Assembly (NCBI GenBank): GCA_036517755.1
Contig: DATDUH010000025.1
Span: 1-5,155, forward strand
Source: JACOXB01 sp036517755
GTDB taxonomy: Bacteria; Patescibacteriota; Minisyncoccia; UBA6257; Colwellbacteraceae
Reading direction: 5' to 3'
Length of the DNA: 5,155 bases
Below are positions 1 through 5,155 of this stretch, one piece after another (position 1 is the stretch's first letter; each line of letters starts with the position of its first letter). The translations under genes and the position numbers were made by a program. The notes under the pieces are model-generated. The model had not been told where the DNA came from. It ran no database searches and saw only the letters and a program-made list of their open reading frames with translations.

Positions 1-381
1 ATTATTGTTCATCTCGAGACTATCTCCGATCCTGATTTTATTATCGAAATAGTGAGGCGATACGGCGCCGAACTGATGATTTCGATTGATCCTGGCGTTC
101 CGGTCGAGGAGGCCCTGGTTTATTTAGACAAAGTTAATTCATTCCATGTGCTCGCTGTCTTTCCTGGTCCTAGCGGTCAGGAGTTTCAAAAAGAGGCCTT
201 AACCAAGATTAAATTTTTGAGAGACCGGAGCCCGAATGCTAAAATAGAAGTTGACTGCGGGATTGATTTAGGGACTGGCAAGCTGGCGAAAGAAGCCGGT
301 GCCGATATCCTCGTCGCGGGGGATTATATCTTTAGTAATCCCGATCCGAGAAAAGCCTACGAGGAATTACAACGAATTTAA
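1..381 (+). CDS. rpe: Ribulose-phosphate 3-epimerase-like protein, 5' end missing
   Basis: The reading frame is open from base 1 to the TAA at 379-381. It gives 126 C-terminal residues of a protein usually about 210-220 long, so roughly the first 90 lie outside the window. The GTG at 52 is internal, because homology continues upstream of it. The family is a cytoplasmic TIM-barrel, metal-dependent enzyme that interconverts ribulose 5-phosphate and xylulose 5-phosphate. Visible motifs (residues numbered from base 1): VHLE at 3-6, matching the family TVHxE with its metal-binding His; IDPGVP at 29-34, matching the NPxTP strand; LAVFPGPSGQEF at 51-62, matching MTVNPGFGGQ.F; IEVDCGI at 82-88, matching IEVDGGI with the catalytic Asp (D85) kept; and AGADILVAGDYIF at 99-111, the phosphate-binding end. 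Several usually fixed positions differ (MTVN to LAVF, VDGG to VDCG), so this is a divergent member and its substrate is less certain than its fold. It lies 15 bp before the transketolase gene, which uses xylulose 5-phosphate and so supports the epimerase role. Confidence 0.82.
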   Translation: MIVHLETISDPDFIIEIVRRYGAELMISIDPGVPVEEALVYLDKVNSFHVLAVFPGPSGQEFQKEALTKIKFLRDRSPNAKIEVDCGIDLGTGKLAKEAGADILVAGDYIFSNPDPRKAYEELQRI

Positions 382-396
382 AGACTTAAAACCACC

Positions 397-1254
397 GTGG
401 AGTTACTCGAGGAAAAACTGAAATTTTTAGAAAAAAGAGCTAACGAAATCCGAGAGAAGATTGTTGAGTCTCTGCTTGAGGCTGGTAGCGGCCACTTGGC
501 CGGGCCCTTGGGCATGGCCGATGTTTTCACTGCTTTCTACTTTCATATCCTTAATCACGATCCTAAAAATCCTGATTGGCCCGAACGAGATCGTCTGATT
601 CTTTCGAATGGTCATATCTGTCCGGTTCGTTACGCGGCGATGAGCTACGCCGGTTATTTTCCTATCGAGGAGTTAAAAACTTTAAGAAAAATTAATTCCC
701 GGCTTCAAGGTCATCCTCACCGAAGCGCTCTACCCGGCGTGGAGACCACCTCCGGTCCATTGGGCTCTGGTTTGGGTCAAGCCGCCGGCGTAGCCTTGGC
801 CGCCAGACTTAATCGAAAAAAATATCGCGTCTATTGCTTTTTGTCAGACGGCGAACATAATGCCGGCAATCTTTGGGAGGCGGCCATGTTTATCGGCAAA
901 AACCGGTTAAGCAACCTGACTGCCCTAGTTGATCGAAACAATATCCAGATTGATGGTTATACTGAAGACGTCATGCCGCTCGAACCGCTTAAGGAAAAAT
1001 ACGAATCTTTTGGCTGGCATGTTTTGGAAATCGACGGCCACAACTTCGAGCAAATTATTGACGCGGTAAACGAGGCCAAAGCCATTTTTGAAAAACCAAC
1101 GGTGATTATCGCCCACACCATTCCGGGCAAAGGCGTCAGTTTTGCCGAGCGCGATTATCTTTGGCACGGCAAGGCGCCGACGAAAGATGAGGCAAAGGTC
1201 GCCCTAAAAGAACTCCGCACTTTAGGCGGTAAGATTCAATCAGAACATGAATAA
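397..1254 (+). CDS. tkt: Transketolase, N-terminal (TPP-binding) subunit
   Basis: This 285-residue protein is the pyrophosphate-binding half of a split transketolase. With the partner encoded at 1587-2597 it should move two-carbon ketol units between sugar phosphates in the cytoplasm, using thiamine diphosphate. Visible elements: GSGH at 30-33 (His33, like the substrate/cofactor His near the start of E. coli TktA); SNGH at 70-73 (the family SKGH or SxGH His); GPLGSGLGQAAG at 120-131; and SDGEHNAGN at 150-158 with NNI at 181-183. The spacing Asp151 to Asn181 to Ile183 equals that of E. coli TktA D155, N185, I187, so the Mg-TPP site looks intact. IPGKG and HGKAP (242-246, 257-261) follow as expected. 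The GTG start at 397 is chosen because only 15 bp separate it from the upstream stop in the same frame, and the length fits stand-alone N subunits. No Shine-Dalgarno is visible. Variants are SDGE for the usual GDGE and GPLGSG for GPLGQG. Confidence 0.95.
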   Translation: MELLEEKLKFLEKRANEIREKIVESLLEAGSGHLAGPLGMADVFTAFYFHILNHDPKNPDWPERDRLILSNGHICPVRYAAMSYAGYFPIEELKTLRKINSRLQGHPHRSALPGVETTSGPLGSGLGQAAGVALAARLNRKKYRVYCFLSDGEHNAGNLWEAAMFIGKNRLSNLTALVDRNNIQIDGYTEDVMPLEPLKEKYESFGWHVLEIDGHNFEQIIDAVNEAKAIFEKPTVIIAHTIPGKGVSFAERDYLWHGKAPTKDEAKVALKELRTLGGKIQSEHE

Positions 1255-1594
1255 ACATCCGTTAATTAGAAGAATTTATCTTTATCTTTTTACGGCCTTG
1301 GGTTTGATTCTCGTGACAATCGGAACAGTAAGGATCATCGGTTTGGGGTTGAAGGTTTTTATCTTTACCAAAGCTGATCTTTATTACGATTATCCCTCTT
1401 ATCCCTATAAACCAATTGAAGAGAACGCGACTGCACCCTCGAAGGAAGAAATCGAGTTATACCAGAAGAACCAGCGAGATTCGAATCGGCAAAGAGATGC
1501 GGCTGAATCAATTGCCATGCTACTGGTCGGCGCGCCGCTTTATCTCTATCACTGGCGAGTGGTCCAGAAAGATAAGGAAAAAGCTGATGGTTAA
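1247..1594 (+). CDS. Small two-helix membrane protein (DUF5671-like) between the transketolase genes
   Basis: This 115-residue protein has no assigned function. A basic start (MNKHPLIRR) leads into a hydrophobic stretch at about residues 10-40 (YLYLFTALGLILVTIGTVRI and onward). Next comes a polar, Tyr/Pro-rich segment with acidic and basic residues (about 41-86), a second hydrophobic helix at about 87-101 (SIAMLLVGAPLYLYHW region), and a charged Lys-rich tail. It is therefore probably an inner-membrane protein with two helices and a central soluble loop. From memory it resembles the DUF5671-type membrane proteins common in CPR genomes; I could not verify this. The ATG at 1247 sits inside the end of the transketolase N gene (ATGAATAA, 8 bp shared), and its own stop lies inside the start of the transketolase C gene (ATGGTTAA, 8 bp shared). 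It is thus made in step with both subunits. Its reality is supported by the amino-acid pattern and by the overlaps. No Shine-Dalgarno is evident. Confidence 0.82.
   Translation: MNKHPLIRRIYLYLFTALGLILVTIGTVRIIGLGLKVFIFTKADLYYDYPSYPYKPIEENATAPSKEEIELYQKNQRDSNRQRDAAESIAMLLVGAPLYLYHWRVVQKDKEKADG
1574..1578 (+). promoter_or_regulatory. Ribosome binding site fixing the start of transketolase C subunit
   Basis: AAGGA lies 8 bases before the ATG at 1587, inside the last codons of the membrane-protein gene. It is the best-placed Shine-Dalgarno-like sequence in the window. It decides between the ATG at 1587 and the in-frame ATG at 1416, which would add 57 residues unlike any transketolase and overlap the membrane-protein gene by 179 bp. 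Confidence 0.6.
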
Positions 1595-2597
1595 CCCAGA
1601 GGCCAAGCTTAATCCTAAACTTTTCTCTGGAGACGTAGAGCAGGTCCCTATTAGAAATGGCTACGGCGAAGGGTTACTTATCGCCGGCGAGCGCGATCCG
1701 AATGTGGTCGTGCTTTGCGCTGATTTAACCGAATCAACCCGTTCCGAGGCCTTTGCTAAAAAATTCCCCGAAAGATTTTTTGAGATCGGGGTAGCGGAGC
1801 AAAACATGGCCACCATCGCCGCCGGCCTCGGCATTTCAGGCAAGATTCCTTTTATTTCTTCTTACGCCACTTTTTCGCCTGGCCGGAATTGGGAGCAAAT
1901 TCGAACCACTATTTCCTATAACGATTCGAATGTGAAAATCGCCGGGCATCACGCCGGGATTTCGGTTGGACCTGACGGCGCCACTCATCAAGCGGTTGAG
2001 GATATTGCGACCATGCGAGTGATGGCCAATATGAAGGTTTTTGTGCCTTCTGATGCGATTGAGGCCAAGAAGGCGACCGTAGCCGCAGCCCAAATTTGGG
2101 GTCCGGTTTATCTCCGGTTTGCTCGAGAAAAGACCGCGGTTATCACAACCGAAGAGACGCCATTCACGCCCGGCAAAGCCGAAGTTTTTTGGATTCCTTC
2201 GACAGGCTCAGGACAAGCGAAAAAGCCTCAAGTGGTGATTATCGCCTCTGGTCCGCTCTTGTATAACGCTCTCTTAGCCGCTCGAGATTTGGAAAAAGAG
2301 GGGATTGAGACAATGGTTCTAAATAACCACACGGTAAAACCAATAGATGAGAAAAAAATAATTGAAGTAGCTAAAAAGTGCGGTGCGGTGGTTACGGTTG
2401 AAGAACATCAGGTAATGGGCGGCATGGGCAGCGCCGTAGCTGAAGTACTGGCAAAACACCACCCGGTTCCTCAAGAATTTATCGGGATGCAGGATGTTTT
2501 CGGTGAATCCGGCCCGCCCAAAGACCTAATCGAGAAATACGGCATGGGGGTAAAGGATATTAAAAGAGCGGTAGCGAAAGCGATTAAGCGGAAATGA
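1587..2597 (+). CDS. tkt: Transketolase, C-terminal (pyrimidine-binding) subunit
   Basis: This 336-residue protein supplies the pyrimidine-binding and C-terminal domains of the split transketolase. Residues 1-20 are a leader. RNGYGEGL (23-30) opens the domain, and CADLTES (44-50) matches the family ADLxxS. FFEIGVAEQNM (64-74) holds Glu71, equivalent to the catalytic Glu that activates the TPP aminopyrimidine. HHAGISVGPDGATHQAVED (121-139) is the transketolase/DXS-type substrate loop with His134. The C-terminal domain begins near 212 (KKPQVVIIASG) and contains VEEHQVMGGMGSA (271-283). The start at 1587 is chosen from the AAGGA 8 bp upstream, normal family length and the 8-bp overlap with the membrane gene; the earlier in-frame ATG at 1416 is rejected. 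Residues 204-211 (PSTGSGQA) are encoded by an interspersed repeat and sit in the linker or turn just before the C-terminal domain, where homologues are short. The TGA stop overlaps the next ATG (ATGA). DXS was considered, but the split form and the neighbours favour transketolase. Confidence 0.94.
   Translation: MVNPEAKLNPKLFSGDVEQVPIRNGYGEGLLIAGERDPNVVVLCADLTESTRSEAFAKKFPERFFEIGVAEQNMATIAAGLGISGKIPFISSYATFSPGRNWEQIRTTISYNDSNVKIAGHHAGISVGPDGATHQAVEDIATMRVMANMKVFVPSDAIEAKKATVAAAQIWGPVYLRFAREKTAVITTEETPFTPGKAEVFWIPSTGSGQAKKPQVVIIASGPLLYNALLAARDLEKEGIETMVLNNHTVKPIDEKKIIEVAKKCGAVVTVEEHQVMGGMGSAVAEVLAKHHPVPQEFIGMQDVFGESGPPKDLIEKYGMGVKDIKRAVAKAIKRK
2196..2219 (+). repeat. Interspersed short repeat inserted in frame in the transketolase C gene
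   Basis: The core TTCGACAGGCTCAGGACAAG (2198-2217), flanked by CC and CG, belongs to a group of short repeats I recall in many environmental bacterial and CPR genomes, usually in intergenic DNA or translated as peptides such as STGSGQA or STSSGQA. Here it occupies exactly eight codons (PSTGSGQA) and keeps the frame. Only one copy is visible, so its repeat status rests on prior knowledge, not on this window. The host protein has a natural loop at this point, which would tolerate the insertion. Confidence 0.6.
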
Positions 2598-3586
2598 GTC
2601 AATACGACTTGGTGGCGATTGGCGATACGGTAACCGATGCCTTTATTAAATTAGAAGACGCGGCCGCCCATATTGATATTAATCGAGGCAATCGGGAGAT
2701 CTGCATGCGCTTTGCTGATAAGATTCCCTACGAAGATGTCTATATTGTTCCGGGGGTGGGGAACAGCGCGAACGCCGCTGTCGCCGCTTCTCGCCTAGGG
2801 CTAAAAAGCGCTATTGTTTCCAACTTGGGCGATGACTATTTCGGCAAAGAGTGTTTACAAGTGCTCCAGGCTGAAAAAGTAGGGATCGAATATATCAAAA
2901 TTCATCAGGGATTAAAAACTAATTATCATTACGTTCTTTGGTACGAGGACGACCGGACAATTTTGATTAAGCACGAGGAGTATCGCTACGAGTTGCCCGA
3001 CATTGATGAGCCGAGCTGGATTTATCTTTCTTCGCTTGGCGGCAACTCTGCCTCCTGGCACAAAGAACTAGAAGACTACTTTTTAAAGCACCCAAATATC
3101 AAACTAGCCTTTCAGCCCGGCACTTTTCAAATCAGTCTTGGCAAAGAAGCGCTTCGGGGGATCTATAAGCGTTCGGCCGTAGTGTTAGTTAATAAAGAAG
3201 AAGCCCAAAGGATTCTGGGCACTGATGAGGGCGAGCCAAAGAAACTTTTGGAAATGATGCACGGCTTAGGTCCCGAGGTTGTTGTTATCACTGACGGCGT
3301 AAAAGGGGCTTATGCTTCTGGCGGCGGCGAGGGAGCTTGGTACATGCCGCCTTATCCTGATCCTAAGCCGCCGCTTGAGCGGACCGGCGCCGGCGATGCC
3401 TTCTCTTCAACTTTTGTCTCTTATTTAGCTCAGGGTAAAAGTCTCTCCGAGGCTTTAATGAGGGCGCCGATTAACTCAATGTCTGTTGTTCAATATGTAG
3501 GAGCGCGGGAAGGGTTGTTGACGACCGCCAAACTCGAGGACTACCTGAAGGCCGCCCCGCCAGAATACAAACCCCAGCTTATTTAA
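2594..3586 (+). CDS. PfkB-family (ribokinase-like) sugar kinase
   Basis: This 330-residue cytoplasmic kinase has the PfkB/ribokinase fold. In order: YDLVAIGDTVTD (4-15), the first strand with the substrate-binding Asp; VPGVGNSANAAVAASRLGL (52-70), the N-terminal signature region, with GVGNSAN where ribokinases have GGxxxN; a lid strand region at about 105-130; LVNKEEA (198-204), the NxxE motif for Mg and phosphate; VVVITDGVKGAYA (229-241); and ERTGAGDAFSSTFVSYL (262-278), the family's second signature, with Asp268 as catalytic base and GAG as anion hole. The usual DTGAGD is RTGAGD here. The family phosphorylates ribose, fructose, fructose 6-phosphate, adenosine and others, and sequence alone does not fix the substrate. 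Placement between transketolase and aldolase suggests a sugar phosphate of this pathway (fructose 6-phosphate or sedoheptulose 7-phosphate) or ribose; this is inference. The ATG overlaps the upstream TGA by 4 bp (ATGA), indicating translational coupling. Only a weak AAGCGGA precedes it. Confidence 0.9.
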   Translation: MSQYDLVAIGDTVTDAFIKLEDAAAHIDINRGNREICMRFADKIPYEDVYIVPGVGNSANAAVAASRLGLKSAIVSNLGDDYFGKECLQVLQAEKVGIEYIKIHQGLKTNYHYVLWYEDDRTILIKHEEYRYELPDIDEPSWIYLSSLGGNSASWHKELEDYFLKHPNIKLAFQPGTFQISLGKEALRGIYKRSAVVLVNKEEAQRILGTDEGEPKKLLEMMHGLGPEVVVITDGVKGAYASGGGEGAWYMPPYPDPKPPLERTGAGDAFSSTFVSYLAQGKSLSEALMRAPINSMSVVQYVGAREGLLTTAKLEDYLKAAPPEYKPQLI

Positions 3587-3589
3587 AAA

Positions 3590-4477
3590 GTGAAGAGCTT
3601 GAAGGAATTAATTATCGAAGCGGGAAAGTCAAAGACAGCAATCGGTCATTTTAATTTTTCCGATCTTGTTATTTTTTGGGCAATCTTTAGGGCGGCCCAA
3701 AAACTTAATCTTCCGGTAATCGTTGGCCTTTCGGAAGGCGAGCGGGAATTTGTTGGCGTAAGACAGGCCGCCGCTTTAATTAAAAGCGTACGGGAGGAAT
3801 ATGACTGGCCAATCTTTTTAAATGCCGACCATACTTATTCTCTCCCTAAACTAAAAGAAGTAGTGAAGGCTGGTTATGATTCGGTCATTTTTGACGTTGC
3901 CGATTTACCGCTCGAGGAAAATATCCGAAAAACCAAAGAGGTAGTCGAATATGTTAAATCAATTAACCCCGATATTTTAGTTGAGGGAGAATTGGGCTAT
4001 ATCGGGAGATCATCCCAATTACTCGAGGCGATTCCCGAAGGCGCGGCCGTAACGCCGGAGATGATGACTGACCCCGAAGAGGCAGCTCAATTCGTTAAAG
4101 AAACCGGAATCGATCTTCTGGCTCCAGCGGTGGGCAATATCCACGGTTTGCTTAAAGACGCTGACAATCCGGCGTTAGACATTGAAAGGATTAGGGCTCT
4201 TAGAGAGGCCATTCGACAGGTTCAGGGTAAACAGGTTCCCCTCGTGCTTCACGGCGGTTCGGGCCTGAAAAATGAAGATTTTTTGAAGGCGATCGAGGCT
4301 GGGGTAAGTATTATTCATATCAACACCGAAATTCGCCTGATTTGGAAAGAAGAACTTCGGAAAAGCCTCGAGAAAAATATGGCCGAAGCTGCTCCTTATA
4401 AATTATTGAAGCCGGTCGAAGAGAGCGTTCACAAGTTAGTCAGCGAGCGGTTGAAATTGTTTAGCCGTTTGCTGTAA
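3590..4477 (+). CDS. fba: Class II (zinc-dependent) fructose-bisphosphate aldolase family protein
   Basis: This 295-residue TIM-barrel enzyme is predicted to cleave fructose 1,6-bisphosphate reversibly into dihydroxyacetone phosphate and glyceraldehyde 3-phosphate, or to act on a related ketose bisphosphate. The class II active site is complete: HFNFSD (20-25, family FNxxN region); LNADH (77-81), with the proton-transfer Asp80 and metal ligand His81; the SVIFD strand (98-102) and EENIRKT (109-115); VEGELG (131-136), with the metal-coordinating Glu; GNIHG (182-186), with metal ligand His185; LHGGSG (220-225), with metal ligand His221; and INTEI (244-248), the phosphate-binding end (family NxxT-type). 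The SEGEREF segment (48-54) is a variant I associate with CPR aldolases. Length is normal. The GTG start at 3590 lies 3 bp after the kinase stop and gives a family-like N terminus; no Shine-Dalgarno is seen, so initiation probably depends on coupling. A tagatose-bisphosphate or other ketose-bisphosphate aldolase is the main alternative. Confidence 0.93.
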   Translation: MKSLKELIIEAGKSKTAIGHFNFSDLVIFWAIFRAAQKLNLPVIVGLSEGEREFVGVRQAAALIKSVREEYDWPIFLNADHTYSLPKLKEVVKAGYDSVIFDVADLPLEENIRKTKEVVEYVKSINPDILVEGELGYIGRSSQLLEAIPEGAAVTPEMMTDPEEAAQFVKETGIDLLAPAVGNIHGLLKDADNPALDIERIRALREAIRQVQGKQVPLVLHGGSGLKNEDFLKAIEAGVSIIHINTEIRLIWKEELRKSLEKNMAEAAPYKLLKPVEESVHKLVSERLKLFSRLL

Positions 4478-4478
4478 C
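4451..4478 (+). promoter_or_regulatory. Possible promoter for the L25 gene
   Basis: TTGAAA (4451-4456) and TGTAAC (4473-4478), separated by 16 bp, match the sigma-70 consensus at 5/6 and 4/6 positions. They lie at the end of the aldolase gene, 35 bp before L25. Such matches arise easily by chance, so this is only a candidate. It would let the ribosomal gene be expressed apart from the sugar operon. Confidence 0.2.
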
Positions 4479-4481
4479 CTT

Positions 4482-4503
4482 TTAAGGCTAGAGCTAGTCT
4501 TAA
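4482..4503 (+). other. Hairpin in the gap between aldolase and L25 genes
   Basis: TTAAGGCTA (4482-4490) can pair with TAGTCTTAA (4495-4503) through 9 bp, including one G-U pair, around a GAGC loop. No T-run follows, so it is not a standard intrinsic terminator. It could be a weak attenuator, an RNA processing site or an mRNA-end stabiliser, or it could be chance. It ends 9 bases before the L25 start codon and so could also affect ribosome access there. Confidence 0.35.
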
Positions 4504-4505
4504 TT

Positions 4506-4510
4506 AGGGA
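4506..4510 (+). promoter_or_regulatory. Possible ribosome binding site of the L25 gene
   Basis: AGGGA lies just 2 bases before the ATG at 4513, closer than the usual 5-9. The ATG is nevertheless well supported, because the protein begins with the family-typical MLELKAEKR. The short spacing suggests weak or non-standard initiation. Confidence 0.3.
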
Positions 4511-4512
4511 AG

Positions 4513-5155
4513 ATGCTTGAGTTAAAAGCGGAAAAAAGAAATATTTTGGGGCGGAAAGTCAAGCAGTTAAGAAAAAATGGACTTGTCCCGGCCGAACTTT
4601 ATGGTCATGGTTTCGAAAACGTTCATTTGAGCCTACCGGACAAAGATTTTCTCAAGGTTTACGAAGAAGCAGGCGAGCACGCTATTATAAATATAGTCTT
4701 CGAGGGGGATTCGCGGGCGGTTTTAATTCATGACGTCGTTTTCCAGCCGATGACAAACGAAGTTCTCTCGGTTGATCTCTACCAAGTGCGAATGGATGAG
4801 AAAGTAAAGGCGGCGGTACCCCTGGAGTTTGAGAATGAATCGCCGGTAGTTAAAGAAAAACAGGCGATCCTCGTCAAGAATATGGACGAAATTGAAGTTG
4901 AGGCTTTGCCGGCTGATTTGCCGGACCTGATTAAAGTTGATCTTTCGCGTCTCATCGAGATCGACGAGAGGATTTACGTCAAGGACTTGCCCAAAAGCAG
5001 TAAATTCGATTTTGCGGCCGATCCGGAAACGGTTATTGTAAGCGCCGTAGCGCCGGAGGAGGAAAAGATTGAGGAAGAGATTACGCCGGAGGAAGTTATA
5101 GTTGAGGGAGAGGAAAAAGTCGGCGCAGAAGGTGGGGCCAAAACCGAAGCCGCCC
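4513..5155 (+). CDS. rplY: 50S ribosomal protein L25 (general stress protein CTC type), 3' end missing
   Basis: The frame is open from the ATG at 4513 to the window edge, giving 214 residues. L25 of the long CTC/TL5 type binds 5S rRNA on the large ribosomal subunit. Residues 1-92 are the 5S-binding domain: LELKAEKR at the start, RKVKQLRKNGLVPAELYG (14-31, family GK..rrLRreG.iPAvlYG), then LIHDVVFQPMTNEVLSVDLYQV (71-92, family lkdvq.dp..g.v.HvDF..v). Residues 93-180 form the second CTC-type beta domain, including VPLEFENESPVVK (102-114), EIEVEALPADLPD (126-138) and IKVDLSRLIEIDERIYVKDL (140-159). From 181 the sequence becomes a low-complexity, Glu-rich tail, as is common in this family, and is still open at the edge, so little beyond the tail is likely missing. 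It lies 35 bp after the aldolase on the same strand and has no metabolic link to it; it may be co-transcribed or have its own promoter. Confidence 0.95.
   Translation, partial: MLELKAEKRNILGRKVKQLRKNGLVPAELYGHGFENVHLSLPDKDFLKVYEEAGEHAIINIVFEGDSRAVLIHDVVFQPMTNEVLSVDLYQVRMDEKVKAAVPLEFENESPVVKEKQAILVKNMDEIEVEALPADLPDLIKVDLSRLIEIDERIYVKDLPKSSKFDFAADPETVIVSAVAPEEEKIEEEITPEEVIVEGEEKVGAEGGAKTEAA

Noticed and set aside
52..381. A complete 109-residue protein starting at the GTG at 52
   Set aside because: The same frame is open and homologous to the epimerase family upstream of 52 (VHLE motif at bases 7-18), so this is a gene cut by the window edge, not a small complete gene.
427..615. Minus-strand open frame of 62 codons
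   Set aside because: It lies wholly inside the transketolase N gene and shows no protein-like motifs; it is a shadow of the coding strand.
925..1167. Minus-strand open frame of 80 codons
   Set aside because: It is wholly inside the transketolase N gene and has no recognisable domain.
1416..1586. An upstream ATG giving a 393-residue transketolase C subunit
   Set aside because: The extra 57 residues are Arg/Ser-rich, unlike transketolase, and overlap the membrane-protein gene in another frame. The ATG at 1587 has a good ribosome binding site and gives family length.
1661..2093. Minus-strand open frames of 60 and 85 codons
   Set aside because: Both mirror the strongly conserved transketolase C coding sequence and have no support of their own.
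397..2597. A full-length transketolase broken by a frameshift or insertion
   Set aside because: Each half has its own start, stop and complete domains, and stand-alone N and C subunits are a known arrangement. The intervening sequence is a coherent membrane-protein gene with overlapping starts, not debris.
2595..2597. TGA read as glycine (recoded genetic code)
   Set aside because: The transketolase C protein ends at normal family length here and the next gene begins at the overlapping ATG; I saw no in-frame TGA inside any of the genes read.
4482..4503. A true intrinsic terminator after the aldolase gene
   Set aside because: The stem is AT-rich with only a few G-C pairs and no run of T follows on either strand, so it is listed only as a hairpin.

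Overview
The window is a tightly packed, one-strand (+) gene cluster for central sugar-phosphate metabolism, followed by a ribosomal protein gene. The predicted proteins look most like those of Candidate Phyla Radiation (CPR/Patescibacteria) bacteria. This assignment is inference from remembered family resemblance, not from a search. The signs are: a transketolase split into two subunits, a small two-helix membrane protein between them, CPR-style active-site variants (SDGE and SNGH in transketolase, SEGEREF in the aldolase), a short interspersed repeat translated inside an enzyme, and almost no intergenic DNA. TGA acts as a normal stop (end of the transketolase C subunit), and I saw no in-frame TGA in the genes read, so the TGA-recoding CPR lineages are unlikely.

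Layout: 1-381, 3' part of a ribulose-phosphate 3-epimerase-like gene cut by the window edge; 397-1254, transketolase N-terminal (TPP-binding) subunit; 1247-1594, small two-helix membrane protein; 1587-2597, transketolase C-terminal subunit, carrying a 24-bp repeat at 2196-2219; 2594-3586, PfkB-family sugar kinase; 3590-4477, class II fructose-bisphosphate aldolase family protein; a 35-bp gap with a possible hairpin; 4513-5155, ribosomal protein L25/CTC, cut by the right edge. The first six genes are separated by 15 bp, -8, -8, -4 and +3 bp, so they almost certainly form one translationally coupled operon. No stretch longer than about 35 bp lacks a gene.

Function: epimerase plus transketolase cover most of the non-oxidative pentose phosphate pathway. 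A sugar kinase and an aldolase in the same transcript could connect it to glycolysis (F6P to FBP to triose phosphates). They could also form a transaldolase-free route through sedoheptulose-1,7-bisphosphate; this is a hypothesis. The most unusual features are the membrane-protein gene inserted between the two transketolase halves with matching 8-bp overlaps on both sides, and the repeat translated as PSTGSGQA inside the transketolase C subunit. I saw no CRISPR array, RNA gene, transposase or phage gene.
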